From NCBI GenBank assembly GCA_902582155.1, contig CACHRI010000006.1, forward strand, positions 1 to 56,097: a DNA stretch of 56,097 nucleotides, given 5' to 3'. The notes below the pieces were generated by a model that saw only the letters and a program-made list of their open reading frames with translations, did no database searches and was not told where the DNA came from. A program made the translations under genes and the position numbers. The DNA is from an uncultured Pelagibacteraceae bacterium. GTDB taxonomy: Bacteria > Pseudomonadota > Alphaproteobacteria > Pelagibacterales > Pelagibacteraceae. Shown one piece after another: positions 16,926-26,203 of this stretch. Numbering within the stretch: position 1 is the first letter of the stretch; each line of letters opens with the position of its first letter.

Positions 16926-18572
16926 TTATAACTTTTTAATTATTTCCCAATTAATAGTCTTTTCATTGTTTTCTATTATTCCTGAAATTAGTATACAGTA
17001 ATTATCTAACACTTTCTGACCTCCAAAAAAAATACTTTTTTCAATTTTTAAGTTTTTTTCATTTGTAGAGAATAACAATGATCTATTTTTATTTATTTGA
17101 ATTAATAAAGTGTTTCCACCAATAGTTTGAACAGCTGTAAGACCTGGATAAAGATGAAATCGTATATCATATCTGACTTTTGATTTTACATCTTTTCTTA
17201 AAAGCAAATCTTGTCCAATTACTTTATTATTAATTTTATCAATACTTATTTTTCTATTGTGTATACATCCAAAATTTTTAAGATATGCATCATGACCAGC
17301 GCTTATCCCAATCTCGTTTGAGTTATTTTTTTCTTCCAGGTTTAAAATTTTGAAGTCTTTTGTTATTAAGGAGCCATAAGCTTTATTCATTATGTTATTT
17401 TTTTCAAATCCAACTATAGATGTATCATTCAAACATAAGGCAGATTGGGCAGATGTAAATCTACTTAGCAATCTTGCTTTTTTTGAAATGTTCACACCAT
17501 ATCCGCAGTTTGTAATTATTTTATTATCGTCACAAAAATATTCAAAAGAAAGGGGGCCAGATTGGTAGCACGAAGATAAATTTTTTTTGGGGGGTTTTCC
17601 AGCTTCAAAATAAATTACATCTTTTTTATTTTTAAGAACATAAATACTACCAAAGTTAGCTTTTGGTTTATTTATTTTGATTTTAAAATGGCTCATATAA
17701 TCATAAAAGTTAGTTAGATCATCTTCAACACAACCATTAAACAAAGGTAAAGTATTTAATGGCGTAGTAATCTGTTTCAAACATTTTAAATTTTTCTCAA
17801 TTATATTTTCTAATAAATCTGGAACATATTTTTGAGCATCTTTAATAATCTCTCTTATTAATAAAAAATATTTTGCAAATTTTAATAAATCATATGGACC
17901 TCTAGTTAAAGGGAATCCTTTTTCATCAAAAGAGTTTTCAATTATTTTTTCAACTTCTTTTAATCCAAATTTGAAATTTTCTTCATATTCTTTAAATACT
18001 AAACCAGTTAGAATGAGGACTGCAATTACCTCTATTTTTTTTTGATGATCTATTTCGTATTTAAAGTTTTTTCTTAAGTGATTTGTTTGTATGATTATTG
18101 ACTCAATAAAGTTTCTTTTAAATTCAAAATTGGAATTTTCAAGAATTATGTCCGCATTTAATATCCAGCTCATAATTCTTTTGCTGATGACGCTAGTGTC
18201 CCAAATAAGAGATTTATATTTTAAATAATTTAAGTTCCACATATGTATAATTTTTCTTAAGGTAGATGAGTTGCCTTTACGATTTATTGAACTTAACCAT
18301 AAAAAATTATGCAGTTCTTTTTTTTCTTTAGGTGAACAATTTATATCCCAGAACGTTTCAGGATCAAGACTATCAATTTGAAAGGCAAACTTTTTGTAAT
18401 TAGAAAAAGATGACATTAAGAATGGATTAGGGAAAAAAAAGAATTGAATGGGGGTTTTCGATAGTAAAGATTTTCTATAAAAACTTGTGCTGAAATAAAT
18501 TTTTTTAAAAATTTTGATTAAATTTATTTTAACTGCTGAGATATAATAATAAGCAGTTTTGAGACTAATCAT
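16926..18572 (-). CDS. Heparinase II/III family protein
   Basis: This 548-residue protein has an alpha/alpha-barrel N-terminal half with repeated Trp/Phe-rich helices. The C-terminal beta-rich half has GPLSFEYFCDDNKIITNCGYG and RLLSRFTSAQSALCLNDTS, matching the heparinase II/III-like domain seen in alginate and heparin lyases. The alphaproteobacterial copy between rpe and purH is conserved, but its substrate is not known. It is probably a polysaccharide or cell-envelope enzyme. I see no signal peptide; a hydrophobic patch near the N-terminus is weak. Confidence 0.82.
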   Translation of the reverse strand: MISLKTAYYYISAVKINLIKIFKKIYFSTSFYRKSLLSKTPIQFFFFPNPFLMSSFSNYKKFAFQIDSLDPETFWDINCSPKEKKELHNFLWLSSINRKGNSSTLRKIIHMWNLNYLKYKSLIWDTSVISKRIMSWILNADIILENSNFEFKRNFIESIIIQTNHLRKNFKYEIDHQKKIEVIAVLILTGLVFKEYEENFKFGLKEVEKIIENSFDEKGFPLTRGPYDLLKFAKYFLLIREIIKDAQKYVPDLLENIIEKNLKCLKQITTPLNTLPLFNGCVEDDLTNFYDYMSHFKIKINKPKANFGSIYVLKNKKDVIYFEAGKPPKKNLSSCYQSGPLSFEYFCDDNKIITNCGYGVNISKKARLLSRFTSAQSALCLNDTSIVGFEKNNIMNKAYGSLITKDFKILNLEEKNNSNEIGISAGHDAYLKNFGCIHNRKISIDKINNKVIGQDLLLRKDVKSKVRYDIRFHLYPGLTAVQTIGGNTLLIQINKNRSLLFSTNEKNLKIEKSIFFGGQKVLDNYCILISGIIENNEKTINWEIIKKL

Positions 18573-18574
18573 TT

Positions 18575-19237
18575 CTAACTCGATCTTAATAATCCAATAT
18601 TTTTTTTTAAATCCCCATTGTTCTGTTTAAAAATAGTTGAGCCAGATACCAAAACATTTGCACCAGCTTCTACTGCGATCTTGCTATTTTCAAAATTAAT
18701 ACCACCATCAATTTCAAGATCTATATCTAGTTTTTTATTTTTAACGATTTCTTTAAGCTTCTTTAACTTTGTTAAAACTTCCGGCATAAACTTTTGGCCA
18801 GCAAAACCTGGTTCAACACTCATAACTAAAATTAGATCAATCTTGTCCAGATATTTTTCCACTAGATTAATGTCAGACTTAGGTTTTAATGAGATGCCAA
18901 CCTTTTTGTCAAATTTCTTAATAAGTTTTATTGTCTCTTCAGTATTTGGTGTTGCCTCTGGATGAAAAGTAATAATATCTGCTCCAGCTTCCGCAAAACT
19001 CTGAATATATTTATCTACAGGCTTAATCATTAAATGCACATCAAAAACTTTTTTAGTTACAGGCCTTAATTTTTTAATTATCTCAGGTCCAATAGTTATA
19101 TTTGGAACAAAATGTCCGTCCATAACATCTACGTGAATGTAATCCGCACCCGCTTTATCGAGTAAAATTATTTCTTCACCTAACTTGCTAAAATCTGCTG
19201 ATAAAATTGATGGAGAGATCTTTATATTAGAAGACAT
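18575..19237 (-). CDS. rpe: Ribulose-phosphate 3-epimerase
   Basis: Rpe interconverts ribulose-5-phosphate and xylulose-5-phosphate in the pentose phosphate pathway. The 220-residue TIM barrel has PSILSADFSKLGEE, metal and catalytic residues in HVDVMDGHFVPN (His35, Asp37, Asp40), His68 in DVHLMI, SVEPGFAGQKF, and EIDGGIN with the second catalytic Asp. It starts the leftward unit rpe-heparinase-purH with 2-bp and 1-bp gaps. Confidence 0.97.
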   Translation of the reverse strand: MSSNIKISPSILSADFSKLGEEIILLDKAGADYIHVDVMDGHFVPNITIGPEIIKKLRPVTKKVFDVHLMIKPVDKYIQSFAEAGADIITFHPEATPNTEETIKLIKKFDKKVGISLKPKSDINLVEKYLDKIDLILVMSVEPGFAGQKFMPEVLTKLKKLKEIVKNKKLDIDLEIDGGINFENSKIAVEAGANVLVSGSTIFKQNNGDLKKNIGLLRSS

Positions 19238-19277
19238 ATGTTTATTTATATTTTATATAATAAACTTGTCAAAAAAA

Positions 19278-19619
19278 TTATTTATCAGGACTAAATAATC
19301 TGTATAGTTCTCTTGAGAATTCATGATCTATAGGAAAAGATAACATTCCCATAGACCCATATCCTAGCAACCAGGGCATCAAATAAAATCTTATTAAATA
19401 GAAATAAAATGCAACATATAATGGAACAATTGGTCTTGCCAAGAACTCCGGAGTTATTTTGTCGAAAACTTTTAGAACTGGATTTGTAAACTTTACAAAA
19501 ATTCTCATAAAAAAGAAATTGGAGTCCTCCTTTTGAAAGATGTTCATAGCCGCTCTTCCAATTAAAGTGTACATCACTATTCCTAATATATAATCTAATA
19601 CGTAAACCCAAATAGGCAT
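19278..19619 (-). CDS. Small membrane protein, unknown
   Basis: This 113-residue protein has hydrophobic segments at about 3-20 and 65-88 and aromatic-rich loops. The stretch FVKFTNPVLKVFDKITP faintly recalls the YggT loop (TEPLLRPFRRIIP), but the overall match is weak, so I leave it unassigned. It lies between the symporter terminator and rpe. A second leftward frame over the same bases is a shadow. Confidence 0.7.
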   Translation of the reverse strand: MPIWVYVLDYILGIVMYTLIGRAAMNIFQKEDSNFFFMRIFVKFTNPVLKVFDKITPEFLARPIVPLYVAFYFYLIRFYLMPWLLGYGSMGMLSFPIDHEFSRELYRLFSPDK

Positions 19620-19649
19620 AATTTACATTATCATTATTGAGACAAAAAA

Positions 19650-19674
19650 AAAGGGGCGAATAAATCGCCCCTTT
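19650..19674 (-). terminator. Intrinsic terminator after the symporter operon
   Basis: A 10-bp perfect stem AAAGGGGCGA/TCGCCCCTTT surrounds a 5-base loop. Read on the minus strand it is followed by a long T run (the A run at 19643-19651 on the plus strand). It ends the leftward DUF4212-symporter transcript 21 bases after the stop codon. Confidence 0.9.
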
Positions 19675-19694
19675 AAATCATTTAATATTTTACC

Positions 19695-21533
19695 TTAGTG
19701 CGCTCTACCAAGAATAGCTTTTCCGCTAGGAACCCTAACTTCATCAACCATTCTTTGTGTTGCAGCATCAGGAGCTTTGGTCAATAAACTTACAACAACC
19801 ATTACTACTAAACATACTGGAGCACCAATAAGACCAAATCTTAAGTGGTCAATACCTAACCATGCAGGGTTACCCATAAACTTAGGATATACATAAATTA
19901 GATAAGCTGTTCCAGCCGCAAGTCCAGATAGCATTCCTGCTATTGCACCTTCTCTAGTAGCTCTCTTCCACCATACTCCAAGTACAAGTGGGAAGAATAA
20001 ACCTGACATCGCAAAGTCAAACGCCCATGCAACTGCTCCAAGGATACTAGTGATACGCATTGATGCAATGTATGCACCAGCCGCACCTACAACAATTAAT
20101 AGAACTCGCGCTACTATTAATCTTTTTCTAACATCCGCTTTTGGATCAATCATGTTGTAGTAAACATCGTGCGATAACGCGTTTGAAATCGCAAGCACTA
20201 ATCCATCGGCAGTTGACATCGCTGCAGCCATACCTCCGGCAGCAACCAGTCCAGAGATTACGTATGGTAATCCAGCAACTTCAGGAGTTGCAAGAACTAC
20301 TACACCTGTTCTCATAAACCATTCGTTTAACTGTAGTATGCCGTCACCGTTAAAGTCAGCAATAAACACTTGCTTTTGAGAAGACCATTGTTTGACCCAC
20401 TCTATACTTTGAACATCAGCAATAGATTTTCCAATAATACCTGTCGGTAAGTTTGGATCCATCAATGAAATTTTAGACAAAGTTGCAAGCATTGGCGCTG
20501 AAGAGTAAAGCAAGAAAATAAAGAATAGCGACCAAGCTACTGATTTTCTAGCTGATTTTACAGAAGGAGTTGTGAAGTATCTCATTAAAATATGAGGTAA
20601 CGACGCAGTTCCTACCATCATACAGATAGCTAGCGATATGTATTTCCATACTGCCATTCCACCTGCACCTACACCAGCATGTGCTACCGCGATAGATTTT
20701 AATCCACCAGGAACACCTGCTGCTTTTACATCAGCGGCACTGTTTTTGACTAAACCGAATTGACTTTCAAGTTCAGTTATTCTTGATACCTCATCACCTA
20801 ACATTAAGTGTGGGAATACACCGGCACCAATTTTGTTACTAATCCAGAATACTGGAATTAAGTAAGCAACAATCAATACAATGTATTGTGCTACTTGTGT
20901 CCATGTTACAGCTCTCATTCCGCCTAACATTGAACAAAGCAAGATACTAACTAAACCTACCCATACACCTGCTTCAAACGGAATACCTAATGCTCTAGCA
21001 GCAATAGTTCCTGTAGCATTTATCTGAGCTGTCACGTAAGTGAAAGAAGCTAATACAAGAACTAACACTGCACAGAAACGTACTCCGTTTCCACCGTATC
21101 TTGTTCCTATAAAATCTGGCACTGTGTAACATCCAAATTTTCTTAAGTATGGTGCTAATAAAGTTGACACAAGCACATAACCACCTGTCCAACCTACTAA
21201 GAAGGCCATATAACTATAACCACCGAAGTAAACACCACCTGCTAATGCTACGAACGAAGCACCTGACATCCAGTCAGCCGCTGTCGCCATTCCATTAAAC
21301 ACTGTTGGGACTTGTCTTCCTGCAAGATAGTATGCGTCTACCTGTACCGTTCTAGATAAATAACCAATTAAGGCATATATCGCCACGGTAAATGCAACAA
21401 ACAAAATACCAATTGTTTTTGCTGTTACACCAGCTTGCTCAGCTATAGCCATCATCAAGATGAAAACTAAGAAGCCTCCGGTATACAAACCATAAATCTT
21501 AGGAAGGTTTTGTATAAATCCACCTTTAAACAT
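19695..21533 (-). CDS. actP: Sodium:solute symporter, acetate/ActP-like (VC2705-type large subunit)
   Basis: This 612-residue SSS-family transporter has about 13 predicted membrane helices. Family blocks include DAYYLAGRQVPTVFNGMATAADWMSGASF and the late GMAAAMSTADGLVLAISNALSHD. Its small partner (DUF4212) lies immediately upstream with adjoining ends, and acetyl-CoA synthetase is nearby, which suggests acetate or a similar short-chain acid as substrate. One loop (residues about 393-404) reads DFNGDGILQLNE, an EF-hand-like Ca2+ loop that is not general in SSS proteins. Its codons are visibly more G/C-rich than its neighbours, as in a strongly expressed gene. The gene symbol is by analogy. Confidence 0.88.
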   Translation of the reverse strand: MFKGGFIQNLPKIYGLYTGGFLVFILMMAIAEQAGVTAKTIGILFVAFTVAIYALIGYLSRTVQVDAYYLAGRQVPTVFNGMATAADWMSGASFVALAGGVYFGGYSYMAFLVGWTGGYVLVSTLLAPYLRKFGCYTVPDFIGTRYGGNGVRFCAVLVLVLASFTYVTAQINATGTIAARALGIPFEAGVWVGLVSILLCSMLGGMRAVTWTQVAQYIVLIVAYLIPVFWISNKIGAGVFPHLMLGDEVSRITELESQFGLVKNSAADVKAAGVPGGLKSIAVAHAGVGAGGMAVWKYISLAICMMVGTASLPHILMRYFTTPSVKSARKSVAWSLFFIFLLYSSAPMLATLSKISLMDPNLPTGIIGKSIADVQSIEWVKQWSSQKQVFIADFNGDGILQLNEWFMRTGVVVLATPEVAGLPYVISGLVAAGGMAAAMSTADGLVLAISNALSHDVYYNMIDPKADVRKRLIVARVLLIVVGAAGAYIASMRITSILGAVAWAFDFAMSGLFFPLVLGVWWKRATREGAIAGMLSGLAAGTAYLIYVYPKFMGNPAWLGIDHLRFGLIGAPVCLVVMVVVSLLTKAPDAATQRMVDEVRVPSGKAILGRAH

Positions 21534-21787
21534 TAATCCTCCTTCTCTCCGAAACCAAACTCTTCATCGATCTTCTCTTGTTTGTTTGCAAACCAGAAAA
21601 TGATGATAACGAACGCAAGAAGTGATCCTTGTGCCGTCATGTAATAAGCTAACGGATATCCTAGAAAGCTCATTCCGTTGATTTCATATCCAAAAAGGAA
21701 AATCACCATTGAAAAGAAAGCCCAAAGACATAGAGTCAATATCATATGACCTTTAGTTTTCTGCCAATGCTTTTCTTTATTTGACAT
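21533..21787 (-). CDS. DUF4212 small subunit of the sodium/solute symporter
   Basis: This 84-residue protein has two hydrophobic segments (about 14-35 and 44-66). It has the family look HWQKTKGHMILTLCLWAFFSM and ends in an acidic tail (EKIDEEFGFGEKED). DUF4212 proteins accompany the large SSS subunit. It precedes the symporter with a one-base overlap. A strong Shine-Dalgarno (GGGGGA on the minus strand) lies just before its ATG. Confidence 0.92.
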   Translation of the reverse strand: MSNKEKHWQKTKGHMILTLCLWAFFSMVIFLFGYEINGMSFLGYPLAYYMTAQGSLLAFVIIIFWFANKQEKIDEEFGFGEKED

Positions 21788-21801
21788 ATTTCCCCCTATA
21801 T

Positions 21802-21815
21802 TTACGTTAACGTAA
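21802..21815. promoter_or_regulatory. Perfect 14-bp palindrome, candidate operator
   Basis: TTACGTTAACGTAA reads the same on both strands. It lies 15 bp upstream of the DUF4212 start codon in the 143-bp gap between the symporter operon and the divergent orphan gene. The position suits a dimeric repressor or activator controlling the symporter; the regulator is unknown. Confidence 0.55.
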
Positions 21816-21930
21816 CTTAATGGATAGGATCTTACTTATCTTGACGGTAATTAAAAGTTAAAAAACCTAATCTGAAGTGCTATAAATCCCTAAAAATAAG
21901 GGAAAAAAAAGAGACAAAAAGGCATACAAC

Positions 21931-22554
21931 TTGAAATTGAATTTAAAAGCAATATCTGAGGTCTTATCAGCTGTAAAGGACTATCTTTTTCCATACGAAA
22001 AAATTAGCAAAAAATTTTCGAAGATTAATAGTCAAGATGATTTAACAATTTTCATAAAAGAAAAATCTGCATTTGTAACTCAATCAACACTCTATGGTTA
22101 TCTTAAAACTAGGATGGGTTTAAAACAAAACATGATGTTCACCGATGACATTTTTGTGGAGTCTGTTAACAAAGCAAAGTGGAATATTTTTTCTGAAGCA
22201 GTGACAGATTTAACTTTTTATTCTGTCTCATTTTTAAATAAAAAATATAATATTAACAATTTAGATCCATACGTAATGTACGAAACAATTTTAGAGAAAG
22301 AGATTATTACCGGATTGCCAAAAGATTTGTGTGAAAAATACAAATCAAAGTTTAAAGAGAAAATAAATAGTTTTAATATAAAAGAATATTCCGATAAAAA
22401 TCCTTTTACAAACAGTTGCAATGCCTTGTTTCATTGGGCACCAATCGCTGATGAATTAAAAGAATTAGACAAAGAAATTGTAATTAATTCAATTAAGAAT
22501 AAATGGATGCTAGTAGTTGCAGATTTAGAAAAAATTCCTGTAAATTTAAAATAA
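21931..22554 (+). CDS. Hypothetical protein (orphan, 207 residues)
   Basis: I do not recognise this protein. It is soluble by eye, has no signal peptide, and mixes helices with scattered aromatic residues (VTQSTLYGYLKTRMGL, SNALFHWAPIADELKELD-like region). The start is TTG at 21931. No ATG is available before the conserved-looking middle, and the reading frame opens just there. It is divergent from the symporter operon and its stop abuts the acs stop with no gap. Its place between symporter and acs hints at a link to acetate metabolism, which is only inference. Confidence 0.72.
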   Translation: MKLNLKAISEVLSAVKDYLFPYEKISKKFSKINSQDDLTIFIKEKSAFVTQSTLYGYLKTRMGLKQNMMFTDDIFVESVNKAKWNIFSEAVTDLTFYSVSFLNKKYNINNLDPYVMYETILEKEIITGLPKDLCEKYKSKFKEKINSFNIKEYSDKNPFTNSCNALFHWAPIADELKELDKEIVINSIKNKWMLVVADLEKIPVNLK

Positions 22555-24651
22555 CTAATCTTTGTTTTGTCTATTTTCTACTAAAGACTCAACTACTGAT
22601 GGGTCTGCCAATGTTGTGGTATCTCCTAATTCATTATACTCATTGGCTGCTATTTTTCTTAGAATTCTTCTCATTATTTTACCTGATCTTGTTTTTGGTA
22701 ACCCTGGAGCAAATTGTATTAAGTCTGGAGTTGCTATTGGTCCAATTTGTTTTCTAACCCAAAGTTTAAGCTCTCTTTCTAAATCACCATCAGGATTTTC
22801 ACCAGCATTCAAAGTTACATAACAATACAAACCATTTCCTTTTATATCATGAGGGTAACCAACCACAGCAGCCTCTGCTACTTTAGGATGTGCAACAAAA
22901 GCACTTTCTATTTCTGCAGTTCCTAAATTATGTCCAGAAACTATTATCACATCATCAACTCTTCCAGTTATCCAATAATAACCATCTTTGTCTCTTCTGC
23001 ATCCATCCCCAGTAAAATATTTTCCATCGAATTGAGAAAAATAGGTGTCTATAAATCTTTTATGATCACCGTAAACCGTTCGCATTTGGCCTGGCCAAGA
23101 AGCAGACATACACAATCTTCCTTTGCATGCTCCTTTAAGTACTTTACCAGCTTCATCTACTATTACCGGTTTAATTCCATAAAACGGTTTAGTCGCAGAT
23201 CCTGGTTTTAGGTCTATAGCACCAGGTTGTGGGGCAATCAAAATCCCCCCTGTTTCGGTTTGCCACCAAGTATCGACTATTGGGCATCGCCCGTCGCCTA
23301 CTGTTTTGTAGTACCACATCCAAGCCTCTGGATTGATAGGCTCTCCAACAGTCCCAAGTAACTTTAAAGATTTTCTGCTAGTTTTTTTTACTGGCTGATC
23401 ACCTTCCCTCATCAGAGCCCTAATAGCCGTAGGAGCCGTATAAAAAATATTTACTTTATATTTATCCACGATTTGCCACCATCTCGAGCTATCTGGATAA
23501 TTTGGAACCCCTTCGAACATAATTGTTGTGGCTCCATTAGATAATGGTCCATAAATTATATAGCTGTGTCCAGTTACCCAACCTATGTCAGCTGTACACC
23601 AATAAATATCTTTAGGTTTATAATCAAATATATATTGATGAGTCATTGATGCATAAACTAAATAACCACCTGAAGTATGAAGCACACCTTTAGGTTTTCC
23701 TGTGGAACCCGAGGTATATAATATAAACAATGGATCTTCAGCGCTCATTTCTTCCGGATCACATTTAGCTGATACTTTTTTTATGAGCTCTTCATATGAA
23801 ACATCTCTCTCATCATCCCAACTGACTTGATTTCCGGTTCTTTTAACTACTATGCATTTTTTTACATTTGGACACTGAGATAAAGCTTCATCAGCTATTT
23901 TTTTAAGAGGAATAATTTTGCCTCCTCTTACACCTTCATCCGCAGTAATTAAGTAGTCAGACTCGCAATCGTTTATCCTTGTTGCTATTGAGTCAGGTGA
24001 GAAGCCGCCAAAAATTATAGAATGGACCGCACCTATTCTTGCGCATGCAAGCATTGTATATGCAAGCTCAGGTATCATGGTTAAGTAAATAGTTACCCTG
24101 TCACCCTTTTGTATTCCTATACTTTTTAGAGCGTTAGCAGCTTTGCTAACATTTTTATGTAATTCTTTATAAGTTATTTTTTTTGTATCTGCCGGATCAT
24201 CTCCTACCCAAATTATTGCAGTTTTTTTACCATTTTTTTTTAAATGTCTATCAATACAATTTGCTGAAACATTTAAAGTACCATCGTAAAACCATTTTAT
24301 CTTCACTTCATCTTTACTATATTTTACATCCTTAATTTTAGTGTATGGTTTAATCCAGGTAATTCTTTTTCCTTCTTTTTTCCAAAATTTATCATTTTCT
24401 TTCACTGATAAATTATATTTCTTTTTGTATTTAGAACTATTTATTAAAGCTTGATTAGACCAAGCTTCAGAAACTTTAATAACTGAATTTCCTTCTTCAT
24501 CCTTTGCGATAATGCTTTTTTTTGATCTTCCACCTTTAAACTTTGAAGACTTTATTTTTCTTATTTTTCTTCTAGATCTTTTTATTTTTTTGGATCTTTT
24601 TTTCGATCTAGTTTTTTTTTGTTTTTTATTTTTTTTTGATCTTTTAGCCAC
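22555..24651 (-). CDS. acs: Acetyl-CoA synthetase with a very basic N-terminal extension
   Basis: Acs makes acetyl-CoA from acetate, ATP and CoA through acetyl-AMP. The 698-residue protein has the AMP-binding motif [19 protein letters not shown], the ITGRVDDVI hinge and the C-terminal [11 protein letters not shown] with the lysine whose acetylation controls the family. The usual length is about 650. The excess is residues 1-45, of which 27 are Lys or Arg. No alternative Met exists before about residue 200, so the tail is probably real. It converges on the orphan gene and lies near the acetate-type symporter. Confidence 0.95.
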   Translation of the reverse strand: MAKRSKKNKKQKKTRSKKRSKKIKRSRRKIRKIKSSKFKGGRSKKSIIAKDEEGNSVIKVSEAWSNQALINSSKYKKKYNLSVKENDKFWKKEGKRITWIKPYTKIKDVKYSKDEVKIKWFYDGTLNVSANCIDRHLKKNGKKTAIIWVGDDPADTKKITYKELHKNVSKAANALKSIGIQKGDRVTIYLTMIPELAYTMLACARIGAVHSIIFGGFSPDSIATRINDCESDYLITADEGVRGGKIIPLKKIADEALSQCPNVKKCIVVKRTGNQVSWDDERDVSYEELIKKVSAKCDPEEMSAEDPLFILYTSGSTGKPKGVLHTSGGYLVYASMTHQYIFDYKPKDIYWCTADIGWVTGHSYIIYGPLSNGATTIMFEGVPNYPDSSRWWQIVDKYKVNIFYTAPTAIRALMREGDQPVKKTSRKSLKLLGTVGEPINPEAWMWYYKTVGDGRCPIVDTWWQTETGGILIAPQPGAIDLKPGSATKPFYGIKPVIVDEAGKVLKGACKGRLCMSASWPGQMRTVYGDHKRFIDTYFSQFDGKYFTGDGCRRDKDGYYWITGRVDDVIIVSGHNLGTAEIESAFVAHPKVAEAAVVGYPHDIKGNGLYCYVTLNAGENPDGDLERELKLWVRKQIGPIATPDLIQFAPGLPKTRSGKIMRRILRKIAANEYNELGDTTTLADPSVVESLVENRQNKD

Positions 24652-24675
24652 GATAAACCTTTTTTATTTTTTTTC

Positions 24676-25092
24676 TCAGATTTTACCCATCTTACAAATT
24701 ATTTTCCAGCTTTTAAAATCAATAGGCATTACTGATAATCTGCTCTGTTTTACCAGAGGTAAATGGGAAATTTGCTTTGTTTTTTTTATGTTTTCAAGTG
24801 TTACTGGTGTTTTTAACTTTTTTTTAAACCTAACCTGAACAGCAACAAATCTTTTTTTCTTATCAGTTTTATCAATAAAGGCGTTTTTAATAACTGATAC
24901 TATTCCCACAATTTCCTTACCTTCATTTGAATGATAGAAAAAACACTCGTCTCCAATTTTCATTTTTCTCAAATTATTTGCAGCTTGATAATTTCTTACT
25001 CCGTCCCACATGGCTCCTTTATGACCAGCCTTTTTTTGTTGATCAATAGACCAAACATACGGTTCAGATTTTATTAACCAGTAATTTTTCAA
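24676..25092 (-). CDS. EVE domain protein
   Basis: This 138-residue PUA-like EVE domain has the typical YWLIKSEPYVWSIDQ start, WDGVRNYQAANNLRKMKIGD (aromatic-cage region) and FYHSNEGKEIVGI. EVE domains bind modified nucleotides in nucleic acids; the physiological target here is unknown. It starts inside the end of tsaD (4-bp overlap), a pairing that recurs in alphaproteobacteria. Confidence 0.93.
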   Translation of the reverse strand: MKNYWLIKSEPYVWSIDQQKKAGHKGAMWDGVRNYQAANNLRKMKIGDECFFYHSNEGKEIVGIVSVIKNAFIDKTDKKKRFVAVQVRFKKKLKTPVTLENIKKTKQISHLPLVKQSRLSVMPIDFKSWKIICKMGKI

Positions 25093-26165
25093 AGTTTTAA
25101 ACCAGGCCCTTTCATATAAGGAGCATCCTTATCTAGCGGCCATCTAGATTTTGGTTCTACGTTTAAGTCGTTAATCAATTTTCTTTTGTATCTTTGTATT
25201 CCTGTCCAAGCAATCATTGCAGCGTTATCCCCACAAAATTTAAAATCAGAAAAAACCGGTTTAAAATTATTTTTTTTAGATAGCTCTTCTAAACTTTTTC
25301 GAATACTTTTGTTAGCAGCTACACCTCCTGCAACAACAAAAATATTATTTTCTTTTTTAGAAAATTTTTTAAATTCGCTAAACGCAACTTTAGTTTTTTT
25401 ATTTAAAATTTTAATTATAGTTTCTTGAAATGAAGCTGCTAAATTTAATTTAAGTTTTTTATTATTTTTAATTTTTTTTGACTGGATTAAAACCGCTGTT
25501 TTTAATCCCGCAAAAGATAAATTACATCCAGCTTTGTTAATTATAGGCTCCGGTAATTTATAAAAATTTTTATCTCCTTGTTTTGCAAATTTTTCAACAG
25601 CTGGACCACCTGGATAGCCAAGATCTAACATTTTTGCAGTTTTATCAAAGGCTTCACCCAAAGCATCATCTATTGTAGTGCCTATTTGTTTATAATCGTT
25701 AACATCTTTAACAACTAAGTATTGAGAATGGCCTCCAGATATAAGTAAAAGTAGATAAGGAAATTCAATTTTGTTACTTAATGCTGGACTCAAAGCATGC
25801 CCCTCAAGATGATTAACAGCAACAAATGGTTTTTTTGCGAAGCCAGCTATAGCCTTGCCAATATTTAACCCAACAGTTAAACAAACTATTAAACCTGGCC
25901 CAGCTGTAGCAGCCACACCATCTATTTGTTCTAAATTTGTTTTAGCATCTTTAAGAGCTTTTGATATTATAAAGTCGATATTTTCAATATGAGATCTTGC
26001 CGCTAACTCTGGAACAACTCCTCCAAATTTTTCATGTTCCTTTATTTGGCTCGATACAATCGAGGATAAAACTTTTGCACTACCATCTAAATTTTCTTGA
26101 ACTATTGAGGCCGCTGTTTCGTCACAGCTAGTTTCAATACCTAAAAAAATTAGTTTTTTTTCCAT
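25089..26165 (-). CDS. tsaD: tRNA N6-threonylcarbamoyladenosine transferase TsaD
   Basis: TsaD transfers threonylcarbamoyl to A37 of ANN-decoding tRNAs, together with TsaB and TsaE. The 358-residue protein has GIETSCDETAAS near the start, the metal-binding HLEGH motif (His119, His123), LLISGGHSQ, the DDALGEAFDKTAK block and VAGGVAANKSIRKSL. Length is normal. It is divergent from hemC across 38 bp and overlaps the EVE gene. Confidence 0.97.
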   Translation of the reverse strand: MEKKLIFLGIETSCDETAASIVQENLDGSAKVLSSIVSSQIKEHEKFGGVVPELAARSHIENIDFIISKALKDAKTNLEQIDGVAATAGPGLIVCLTVGLNIGKAIAGFAKKPFVAVNHLEGHALSPALSNKIEFPYLLLLISGGHSQYLVVKDVNDYKQIGTTIDDALGEAFDKTAKMLDLGYPGGPAVEKFAKQGDKNFYKLPEPIINKAGCNLSFAGLKTAVLIQSKKIKNNKKLKLNLAASFQETIIKILNKKTKVAFSEFKKFSKKENNIFVVAGGVAANKSIRKSLEELSKKNNFKPVFSDFKFCGDNAAMIAWTGIQRYKRKLINDLNVEPKSRWPLDKDAPYMKGPGLKL

Positions 26166-26203
26166 AAGATTAGATATTATAAAATAAACTTTAAAATACT
26201 TAA

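Noticed and set aside
21888-21904. TCCCT...AGGGA hairpin followed by A residues
   Set aside because: The stem is only 5 bp and, on the strand where a T run would follow, the order is reversed, so it is not a terminator.
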